Shown here in pieces: positions 1 to 5,121 of a stretch of 5,503 bases of DNA. The translations under genes were made by a program, and so were the position numbers. This DNA is from Candidatus Zixiibacteriota bacterium (GTDB taxonomy: Bacteria > Zixibacteria > MSB-5A5 > GN15 > FEB-12): positions 1 to 5,503 of the forward strand of contig JADFLZ010000174.1 in NCBI GenBank assembly GCA_022564135.1. The letters are read 5' to 3'. The notes under the pieces are model-generated. The model was not told where the DNA came from and did not search any database. It saw only the letters and a list, made by a program, of their open reading frames with translations. How positions within the stretch are numbered: position 1 is the first letter of the stretch; each line of letters opens with the position of its first letter.

Positions 1-2
1 AA

Positions 3-299
3 ACTGATGAAGATGCCACACCTTTAGATTGGTCTACCACAAACTATGAAATCGCAAATACGTTTCATGGTAGTCGAGATTATCTGAGAGCACTTGAGTT
101 CTTGGACAAAATTGATTTGAATGAGTTTGATAAATCCGGATTGTGTGACATCCACTTTATCAGGGGTGCGTCATTATGGCACCTTTACAGGTATAAAGAA
201 TCCAAGGAAAACTTTGTAAAAGCAAAGAAGTTAGTTGATGATGCAACAATGGAACAATCGATAAATGAGTTTCTGGAAGACTTGAAAACAAAGATATGA
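3..299 (+). CDS. C-terminal part of a TPR-like protein (5' end outside window)
   Basis: The reading frame is open from the left edge (codon at position 3) to the TGA at 297-299, giving 98 visible residues. The TTG at 102 lies inside this open frame, so it is not a convincing start and the gene probably begins before the window. Around residues 55-80 the protein reads as a helix-turn-helix repeat, with small and aromatic residues spaced as in a tetratricopeptide repeat (HFIRGASLWHLYRYKES followed by ENFVKAKKL). A less clear repeat precedes it (SRDYLRALEFLDKIDL). TPR proteins are protein-interaction scaffolds, and nothing here shows the partner or pathway. There is no signal peptide or membrane segment in the visible part. 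The DNA is AT-rich (about 36% GC), unlike the cluster downstream, so this gene may have a different history. The TPR call is by eye only; the function is unknown. Confidence 0.6.
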   Translation, partial: TDEDATPLDWSTTNYEIANTFHGSRDYLRALEFLDKIDLNEFDKSGLCDIHFIRGASLWHLYRYKESKENFVKAKKLVDDATMEQSINEFLEDLKTKI

Positions 300-320
300 T
301 TTTCTGTAACGTGAATCATC

Positions 321-447
321 AAATCTATTAGTTGCTTCCCCCCCTTAATTACATTTATTGCCACTTATGCAAGAACAGCCGCAAACACTCACTGTCTCAG
401 CCCTTACTAAACTGATCAAGACCACCCTTGAGGGTTCTTTTTCAGGT
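321..447 (+). repeat. Partial duplicate of xseA leader and 5' end (copy 1)
   Basis: Aligned without gaps to 701-827 at an offset of 380 bases. By hand count there are 14 mismatches in 127 positions, about 89% identity. The block covers 46 bases of untranslated leader (6 mismatches) and the first 27 codons of xseA (8 mismatches). Identity stops abruptly at about 447, where the repeat island begins, and starts at the AAATCTATTA at 321. Confidence 0.93.
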
Positions 448-486
448 TTTAGTGGGCGGCAGACGCCCTCGTCTGCCCCATCCTGA
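367..486 (+). pseudogene. Truncated xseA 5' fragment fused to repeat sequence
   Basis: An ATG at 367 opens a 39-codon frame. Its first 27 residues match the XseA N-terminus apart from four conservative changes (T/S, L/I, L/M, T/N). The frame then runs into the palindromic repeat, adding F and the repeat-encoded tail SGRQTPSSAPS before TGA at 484-486. It covers only the start of the OB-fold and none of the catalytic domain, so it cannot be an active nuclease subunit. Like the real gene it has no clear Shine-Dalgarno sequence. The most likely reading is a remnant of a duplicated or recombined xseA. A translated leader peptide is possible, but nothing in the sequence supports it directly. Confidence 0.8.
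448..481. repeat. 34-bp direct repeat, left copy, with internal hairpin
   Basis: Identical to 656-689. It contains a perfect 8-bp stem, GGCAGACG (458-465) with CGTCTGCC (470-477), closed by a CCCT loop. A few further G-C pairs are possible outside a small bulge. It directly abuts the cut end of the truncated xseA copy. It lacks a T-tract, so it is not a typical intrinsic terminator. Confidence 0.92.
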
Positions 487-511
487 ACCAAGTGCTCGTA
501 TCACCGGCTGG

Positions 512-532
512 ATTCCGGAACAAGTCCGGAAT
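512..532. repeat. Palindromic repeat unit 1 (ATTCCGGA stem)
   Basis: ATTCCGGA at 512-519 and TCCGGAAT at 525-532 form a perfect 8-bp stem around the loop ACAAG. The flanks, TGG before (with the G at 511) and GAC after, are shared with the next unit, which marks the two as members of one repeat family. Confidence 0.85.
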
Positions 533-545
533 GACGGCAAGATGG

Positions 546-570
546 ATTCCCGACAACGGCACTCGGGAAT
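546..570. repeat. Palindromic repeat unit 2 (ATTCCCGA stem)
   Basis: ATTCCCGA at 546-553 and TCGGGAAT at 563-570 form a perfect 8-bp stem around a 9-base loop. Compared with unit 1 both arms changed together (CCGGA to CCCGA, with the matching change opposite), so pairing is kept. GGGAATGACAG (565-575) recurs at 584-594 as a half unit. Confidence 0.85.
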
Positions 571-627
571 GACAGGGAGCGGAGGGAATGACAGCACAAG
601 AGTGCCTATAAATAAAGTACCCCCCTG

Positions 628-656
628 CGACAGTCACCCTGAGTTTGTCGAAGGGT
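628..656. repeat. Palindromic repeat with two alternative stems
   Basis: ACCCT (636-640) can pair with AGGGT (652-656), and CGACA (628-632) can pair with TGTCG (646-650). The two stems interleave and so cannot both form as a simple hairpin. The core resembles the widespread CACCCTGAG...TCGAAGGG dispersed repeat. Confidence 0.65.
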
Positions 657-689
657 TTAGTGGGCGGCAGACGCCCTCGTCTGCCCCAT
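656..689. repeat. 34-bp direct repeat, right copy, with internal hairpin
   Basis: Identical to 448-481. The stem arms are at 666-673 and 678-685 with the same CCCT loop. Its left edge overlaps the AGGGT arm of the neighbouring palindrome at 636-656. It ends 11 bases before the duplicated xseA leader block starts. Confidence 0.92.
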
Positions 690-700
690 AATCACATCCC

Positions 701-827
701 AAATCTATTAGTTGCTTCACCCTCGTAATTTCATTTATTGACATTTATGCAAGAACAGCCGCAATCAATCACTGTCTCAGCCCTTACTAAGATGATCAAG
801 AATACCCTTGAGGGTTCTTTTTCCGGG
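701..827 (+). repeat. Leader and 5' end of intact xseA (copy 2 of the duplicated block)
   Basis: This is the partner of the block at 321-447. It carries the leader and the first 27 codons of the complete gene. The block starts 11 bases after the second 34-bp direct repeat ends, so it is tied to the repeat island on its left just as copy 1 is tied to it on its right. Confidence 0.93.
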
Positions 828-1958
828 CTCTGTATCGAAGGTGAAATCTCAAACTTTCATCATCACGGCTCATCGGGGCATCGTTATTTCAGCCTCAAAG
901 ATGACAAAGCAGTATTGCGCGTGGCCATGTGGCGGCCGTTCGGGCAGCAGCTGCAGTTTGAACCAAAAGACGGCCAGCAGGTGCTGGCATTCGGCGATAT
1001 TTCGTTATATGAAAAACGGGGGGAGTACCAGTTAATTTGCCGCAAACTTGTGCCGGTAGGAGTCGGCCCGCTCGAATTAGCATATAGACAGCTGTATGAA
1101 AAACTTTCGGCTGAGGGCTTATTCGACGAAGAGCACAAACAGCCAATACCCGAATACGCCAGCCGCATCGGCATTGTAACTTCGCCAACCGGCGCCGTTA
1201 TCCGCGATATAATTCAAATTTCCAGCCGCAGAAATCCGGCCGTCGAATTAGTTATATATCCGACAGCTGTGCAGGGAGACGGGGCCGAGGAGACAATAGC
1301 TGAGGGCATAAAATACTTTAACGAACAGAACAATGTCGATTTGATAATCACCGGTCGCGGCGGCGGTTCGCTTGAGGACCTCTGGTGTTTTAACAGTGAA
1401 ATAGTTGTCAGGGCGATATTCGATTCAAAGATTCCACTGATATCAGCAGTCGGCCATGAAATAGATGTCACTCTTTCGGATTTAGTCGCCGACCTGCGGG
1501 CGCCTACTCCATCTGCCGCGGCAGAACTGGCGGTCTGGTCAAAAGAAGAATTCATCTCCCAGATTCAGGGAAACATCGCACAGCAGACAACTTATCTGGA
1601 AAGACAGGTCGGCTCGGCCAGAGATTTTCTGTCGGCGCTGCTCAGCCGTCCGGTATTGTCCCGCCCGCTTGAACTTATTTATGAACGACAGCAGAATATC
1701 GACAGCATGCTCAGGCTCTTAAACAGTTCAGGGAAAAATCAGTTTGAAATGTTCAAAAACCGCCTATCTTTGGGGCTTTCAAGGCTGGAGGCTTTGTCGC
1801 CATTGAAAGTTCTGGCCAGGGGGTATTCGGTAAGTTCGTTATTACCCTCAAAAATGGTGATTAAGTCAGTCAAAGATGTCAAAGCCGGAGACAGCCTGCA
1901 GACCAGACTGAAAGACGGACTGATAATTTCAAATATAGAAAAAATTAACAGGAATTAG
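747..1958 (+). CDS. xseA: Exodeoxyribonuclease VII large subunit
   Basis: This is the catalytic subunit of exonuclease VII, the cytosolic nuclease that degrades single-stranded DNA from either end into short oligonucleotides. It works in a complex with several XseB subunits. The 403-residue protein has an N-terminal OB-fold DNA-binding domain (about residues 5-100, with EGEISNF at 31-37 and the GHRYFSLKD stretch). The nuclease core follows (about 120-265), with GIVTSPTGAVIRDI, GRGGGSLEDLWCFNSE and AVGHEIDVTL. Residues D154, R204, H237 and D240 line up with the E. coli catalytic set D155, R205, H238 and D241. A helical region and a short C-terminal domain with LARGYS (356-361) follow. It is shorter than E. 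coli XseA (456 residues), mainly in the helical arm. ATG 747 is chosen over the in-frame TTG at 738 because it matches family starts, although no Shine-Dalgarno sequence is visible. A truncated copy of its 5' end lies upstream. Confidence 0.97.
   Translation: MQEQPQSITVSALTKMIKNTLEGSFSGLCIEGEISNFHHHGSSGHRYFSLKDDKAVLRVAMWRPFGQQLQFEPKDGQQVLAFGDISLYEKRGEYQLICRKLVPVGVGPLELAYRQLYEKLSAEGLFDEEHKQPIPEYASRIGIVTSPTGAVIRDIIQISSRRNPAVELVIYPTAVQGDGAEETIAEGIKYFNEQNNVDLIITGRGGGSLEDLWCFNSEIVVRAIFDSKIPLISAVGHEIDVTLSDLVADLRAPTPSAAAELAVWSKEEFISQIQGNIAQQTTYLERQVGSARDFLSALLSRPVLSRPLELIYERQQNIDSMLRLLNSSGKNQFEMFKNRLSLGLSRLEALSPLKVLARGYSVSSLLPSKMVIKSVKDVKAGDSLQTRLKDGLIISNIEKINRN
1950..1954 (+). promoter_or_regulatory. 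Ribosome binding site for xseB
   Basis: AGGAA lies inside the last codons of xseA, 8 bases before the xseB ATG. It suggests that translation of the two subunits is closely linked. Confidence 0.6.
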
Positions 1959-1962
1959 CAAC

Positions 1963-2217
1963 ATGCCGCCCAAAAAGAAGTATAAAGATTTTGAGACTGC
2001 TTTGGAAAGACTCGAAGAGATTACCGAATCAATGGAGTCTGGCGACACTACGCTGGAAGTATCCATAGACCTTTATACCGAAGGTCTCGAGATTGCCAAA
2101 TATTGTAACAGCAAACTGGCCGAAGCAGAAAAAAAGATAAAGATCATAAAAGAAAAAGGCGGCGCGCTGGTTGAACAAAATTTTGAATCTTCCGGGGACG
2201 ACAGTGAAATCGACTGA
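1963..2217 (+). CDS. xseB: Exodeoxyribonuclease VII small subunit
   Basis: This is the small subunit that binds the helical arm of XseA and is required for exonuclease VII activity. The 84-residue protein fits the family length (about 80 in E. coli). It has the expected two-helix pattern: FETALERLEEITESMESGDTTLE (10-32), then a helix with YTEGLEIAKYC (38-48) and KLAEAEKKIKIIK. The N-terminus is basic (PPKKKYK) and the last 15 residues are an acidic tail outside the conserved core. It starts 4 bases after the xseA stop codon and its end overlaps the proposed ispA start, so it is almost surely co-transcribed and perhaps translationally coupled with both. Confidence 0.96.
   Translation: MPPKKKYKDFETALERLEEITESMESGDTTLEVSIDLYTEGLEIAKYCNSKLAEAEKKIKIIKEKGGALVEQNFESSGDDSEID
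2194..2198 (+). promoter_or_regulatory. Ribosome binding site deciding the ispA GTG start
   Basis: GGGGA sits 5 bases before GTG 2204, inside the 3' end of xseB. It supports GTG 2204 over the upstream in-frame TTG codons at 2171 and 2183, which would add a non-conserved extension. Confidence 0.5.
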
Positions 2218-3091
2218 ACTGGTTAATATTAAAGATTACTTAGGCGAAAAGCGTAAGTTAGTCGACGAATTGCTCAGCCAGTATATTCCTGCGGCTTCTG
2301 AAGAACCCAAAACGCTGCACGCCGCTATGCGCTATTCGGTCATGGCCGGCGGCAAAAGAATCAGGCCGATACTGGCTCTGGCAACATACGAACAGTGCCG
2401 GCCAGACAGTTCTGAGACAGACAGCTCGATTGGCTATGTCATGGCCGGGCTTGAAATGATTCACACTTATTCGCTTATCCACGATGATTTACCCTGCATG
2501 GATGATGATGACCTGCGCCGCGGTCAGCCAACCTGCCACAAGAAATTCGGAGTCGCCACTGCTGTCCTGGCCGGGGATGCCCTGCACGATATAGCTTTTG
2601 ACCTGATGGCCCGCTCCGGACACACAGAAATCGTCAGAGAATTAGCGCAGGCTATCGGCACCATGGGTATGATAGGCGGGCAGATAGCCGATGTTGAGGC
2701 CGAAGGGCGTGAAGTCAGTAAAGCTGAAATAATCAAAATTCACAGCTGCAAGACCGGCAGCCTGATTCGCTGTTCGGTGCGGGTCGGTGCGATTTTAGCC
2801 GGCGCTGAAAGGTCGACTTTTGAAGCACTATCTCAATATGGCGAAAAAATCGGCCTTGCTTTTCAAATAATAGATGACATTCTTGACGTCGAAGGCAGCC
2901 AGGAACTGCTGGGGAAAAAAGTGGGGGCTGATAATATCAAAGGAAAAGCCACCTATCCGGGAGTTGTCGGCCTCAAGCAGGCCAAAAAAGATGCTGACCT
3001 TTTAATTGACGAAGCGATTGAATTGTTAGATGATTACGATGATAATATGCTTAAACATATCGCGCTGTTTATAGGCCAGAGGGAAAGCTGA
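2204..3091 (+). CDS. ispA: Short-chain prenyl diphosphate synthase (farnesyl/geranylgeranyl type)
   Basis: This cytosolic enzyme condenses dimethylallyl diphosphate with isopentenyl diphosphate to make geranyl and then farnesyl diphosphate, the precursor of quinone side chains and undecaprenyl carrier. From GTG 2204 the protein has 295 residues, normal for the family. In order it shows GGKRIRP (49-55), the first aspartate-rich motif DDLPCMDDDD (D94, D95, D100) followed by LRRG, GGQIADVEAEG (158-168), KTGSL (183-187), the second aspartate motif DDILD (224-228), and the KKVGADNIKGKATYP stretch (238-252). The two-residue insertion in the first motif and Y89 five residues before it match E. coli IspA, which favours farnesyl diphosphate as product. 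Geranylgeranyl diphosphate cannot be ruled out by eye. It overlaps xseB by 14 bases, and dxs, the entry enzyme of the same pathway, follows. The exact start is less certain than the function. Confidence 0.94.
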   Translation: MKSTELVNIKDYLGEKRKLVDELLSQYIPAASEEPKTLHAAMRYSVMAGGKRIRPILALATYEQCRPDSSETDSSIGYVMAGLEMIHTYSLIHDDLPCMDDDDLRRGQPTCHKKFGVATAVLAGDALHDIAFDLMARSGHTEIVRELAQAIGTMGMIGGQIADVEAEGREVSKAEIIKIHSCKTGSLIRCSVRVGAILAGAERSTFEALSQYGEKIGLAFQIIDDILDVEGSQELLGKKVGADNIKGKATYPGVVGLKQAKKDADLLIDEAIELLDDYDDNMLKHIALFIGQRES

Positions 3092-3098
3092 AACTTAT

Positions 3099-3106
3099 GG
3101 AAGAGG
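3099..3106 (+). promoter_or_regulatory. Ribosome binding site deciding the dxs start
   Basis: GGAAGAGG lies 5 bases before ATG 3112, which is ideal spacing. The other candidate, ATG 3097, overlaps this site, and its nearest purine run (GAGGG, 3079-3083) is 13 bases away. This favours 3112. Confidence 0.75.
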
Positions 3107-3111
3107 CTCAG

Positions 3112-5112
3112 ATGAAATATTTATCCAAAATCGACTCTCCGCTTGATCTGAAAAAGCTGTCAATTGCAGAATTAGGCGAACTGGCTACCGAAATCAGACA
3201 GGAATTGCTTTCGGCCTTGTGTGAAACCGGCGGTCACTTAGCTTCGAATCTTGGGGCGGTCGAGCTTACTTTGGCTCTGCACTATGTCTTTGAGGCTCCG
3301 ACTGATAAAATAATCTGGGATGTCAGCCACCAGACTTACACCCATAAAATGATTACCGGCAGACGCGACAGAATAAGAACCCTGCGTCAGTACCATGGTC
3401 TGGCCGGATATGCGCGGCAGACAGAATCTGAATACGACCCCTATGGCGCGGCCCATGCTTCGACCTCGATTTCAGCGGCACTCGGCTTTGCAGTATCCAG
3501 AGATATGGCTGGTCAGGACCACAGCGTAATAGCTGTAATCGGCGATGGGGCCATGACAGGCGGCTTGGCTTTTGAGGGACTTAATAATGCCGGCAGCCTG
3601 AAGAAAAATCTGCTGGTGATTCTCAACGATAATACCTGGTCGATTTCCAAAAACGTCGGCGCTATTTCGAAATATCTGACGAATATTACTTCAGACGAAA
3701 GATTTAACAAACTCCGCGATGAAATCTGGGAGCTGACCGGCAAATTCAAGCGCCGTGACAAAATCCGTAAAGCTATTTCTAATATAGAAGATTCTATCAA
3801 GGGCTTTTTAGTGCCCGGAATGTTATTTCAGAAACTCGGCTTTAATTATTTTGGGCCGATAGACGGTCACGATCTGCCGACTTTGATAAAAACTCTGGAG
3901 CAGCTTAAAAACCTGCGAGGTCCGGTAATGCTGCATATTGCTACTGTCAAAGGCAAAGGTTTTGCTCCTGCCGAGGGGGACGCTCACTCATTCCACGGGA
4001 TAGGCAAGTTTGATAAAATTACCGGTAAAGCAGCCTCAAAATCCGGCCGGCCGGGCTATACCAAAGTTTTCGGCAGTACTATGATAGAGTTAGGGCACAA
4101 AGATGAAAAAGTTGTGGCAATCACCGCCGCTATGCCAGCGGGAACAGGCTTAGTAGGTTTTGCCAAAGAGTTTCCTGAGCGGTTTTTCGATGTCGGCATC
4201 GCCGAATGCCATGCCGGTTGCTTCGCGGCCGGACTCGCCAGCGACGGCCAAAAACCTTACCTTACCATATATTCGACATTCCTGCAAAGAGCCTATGATC
4301 CTCTTATTCATGATATTACTCTTCAAGGCCAGAAAGTTGTTATCTGCATGGACAGAGCCGGACTGGTCGGCAATGACGGCCCCACCCACCATGGCGTTTT
4401 TGATATCGCCTATCTTTCGGTAATACCAAATATAACTTTCGCCGTTCCCAAAGACGGCAATGAACTCAGGTCAATGCTCCACTGGACTGTTGATAATAAG
4501 CTCGAAACATCAGTTGCTATAAGATATCCCAGAGACAGCGTTCCGACTGAAATGACCACCGATATCAAGCAAATTGAATGGGGCACCTGGGAAACGCTTA
4601 CTCCGTCAAGTGATATTACTGTTCTGGCTTGCGGCACAATGGTAACTGAAGCTTTAAGAGCTGTCGATATTCTCTCTGAACAAGGCCATAATGTGGCAGT
4701 GGTCAATGCCCGCTTTATTAAGCCGTTAGATTACAAGATGCTTGATAGAGTCCGTGATAATTCCCGGACTATTTTTACGATAGAAGAAGCCCAGCTTCGA
4801 GGAGGATTCGGGGAAGCTGTCGGAAGTTACCTGCTGCGCTCAGGCTGGAACGGCACTTTCAAAAACATCGGTCTGTCTGACCGCTATGTTACCCACGGGA
4901 GTCGCGCAGAATTACTTGATGAAGTTGGCCTTGATGCCAATGGCTTAGCTCAGACTATGGGCGCTGCCATTGAAGCTGGTGGAGCCAGTGAATCCGGCAA
5001 GAAATCTCAAGGTCTGTTCCAAAAACTCCGATTTCGCAGGTCACCGGAACTAAAGCAAAAAGTCGCCGGGGCAGAGGCATCCCGCAGCTTTTATACCTCC
5101 AAAGAGGGATAG
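3112..5112 (+). CDS. dxs: 1-deoxy-D-xylulose-5-phosphate synthase
   Basis: This thiamine-diphosphate enzyme joins pyruvate and glyceraldehyde 3-phosphate to form DXP, the first step of the MEP isoprenoid pathway and a precursor of thiamine and pyridoxal. From ATG 3112 it has 666 residues. Visible features are GHLAS (H42), AHASTSIS (H115), the ThDP/Mg motif GDGAMTGG (144-151) with NDN (172-174), FGPIDGHD (247-254), the catalytic glutamate E365 in IAEC, YSTFLQRAYD (387-396) and DGPTHHG (H426). The transketolase C-terminal domain follows from about 495. Three usually conserved spots differ: IAECHAG for IAEQHAV, NDNTWSIS for NDNxMSIS, and WDVSHQTYTHK for WDVGHQxYPHK. A basic tail of about 45 residues (622-666) extends past the normal end. 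An in-frame ATG at 3097 would add five residues, but the Shine-Dalgarno site favours 3112. It lies 20 bases after ispA. Confidence 0.96.
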   Translation: MKYLSKIDSPLDLKKLSIAELGELATEIRQELLSALCETGGHLASNLGAVELTLALHYVFEAPTDKIIWDVSHQTYTHKMITGRRDRIRTLRQYHGLAGYARQTESEYDPYGAAHASTSISAALGFAVSRDMAGQDHSVIAVIGDGAMTGGLAFEGLNNAGSLKKNLLVILNDNTWSISKNVGAISKYLTNITSDERFNKLRDEIWELTGKFKRRDKIRKAISNIEDSIKGFLVPGMLFQKLGFNYFGPIDGHDLPTLIKTLEQLKNLRGPVMLHIATVKGKGFAPAEGDAHSFHGIGKFDKITGKAASKSGRPGYTKVFGSTMIELGHKDEKVVAITAAMPAGTGLVGFAKEFPERFFDVGIAECHAGCFAAGLASDGQKPYLTIYSTFLQRAYDPLIHDITLQGQKVVICMDRAGLVGNDGPTHHGVFDIAYLSVIPNITFAVPKDGNELRSMLHWTVDNKLETSVAIRYPRDSVPTEMTTDIKQIEWGTWETLTPSSDITVLACGTMVTEALRAVDILSEQGHNVAVVNARFIKPLDYKMLDRVRDNSRTIFTIEEAQLRGGFGEAVGSYLLRSGWNGTFKNIGLSDRYVTHGSRAELLDEVGLDANGLAQTMGAAIEAGGASESGKKSQGLFQKLRFRRSPELKQKVAGAEASRSFYTSKEG

Positions 5113-5121
5113 CGAATAGTT

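Larger units (their letters stand above)
448..689. repeat. Composite palindromic repeat island bounded by 34-bp direct repeats
   Basis: The segment starts and ends with identical 34-bp copies (448-481 and 656-689). Between them lie two hairpin units of the type ATTCC...GGAAT followed by GAC (512-532 and 546-570), a half unit (584-594), and a CACCCTGAG...CGAAGGGT-type palindrome (636-656). Elements resembling the WIPEQVRNDG and HPEFVEG translations are common dispersed repeats in bacterial genomes. No transposase or long open frame is present, so if mobile it would need to be moved by other proteins. Confidence 0.75.
300..746. other. Intergenic spacer with duplicated xseA start and repeat island
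   Basis: This gap of about 440 bases holds no credible full gene. In order it contains 21 bases of plain AT-rich sequence, a degenerate copy of the xseA leader and first codons (321-447), a palindromic repeat island (448-689), and the true xseA leader (701-746). Open frames across it are translations of the repeats. I looked for a sigma-70-type promoter before xseA. A TTGACA occurs at 738-743, but it sits 3 bases before the start codon and has no matching -10 box, so I do not call it. No T-tracted terminator follows the TPR-like gene. Confidence 0.8.

Noticed and set aside
458..477. Intrinsic terminator before xseA
   Set aside because: The hairpin is good but no T-tract follows either copy (458-477 or 666-685).
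449..637. 62-codon reverse frame in the repeat island
   Set aside because: It is the opposite-strand reading of the same repeats, with no start signal or recognisable domain.
448..689. CRISPR array
   Set aside because: The units are palindromic and differ from each other, there are only two exact direct repeats 208 bases apart, there are no regular spacers and there is no cas gene.
428..691. 87-codon forward frame through the repeat island
   Set aside because: It starts on a non-ATG codon inside the xseA fragment in a different frame, and consists of translated palindromic repeats (WIPEQVRNDG, HPEFVEG, and SGRQTPSSAP, also encoded by the left copy in another frame). It shows no protein-like conservation.
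738..743. TTGACA as a -35 promoter box
   Set aside because: It lies 3 bases before the xseA start codon, and no -10-like sequence is found at the right distance. Copy 1 reads TTGCCA at the same place.
1214..1555. 113-codon reverse frame inside xseA, and similar reverse frames inside ispA and dxs
   Set aside because: They are shadows of well-supported genes on the forward strand, with no independent motif or start signal.
3097..3111. ATG 3097 as the dxs start
   Set aside because: The strong GGAAGAGG site overlaps it and is ideally spaced for ATG 3112, and family proteins begin close to MKYLSKIDSP.
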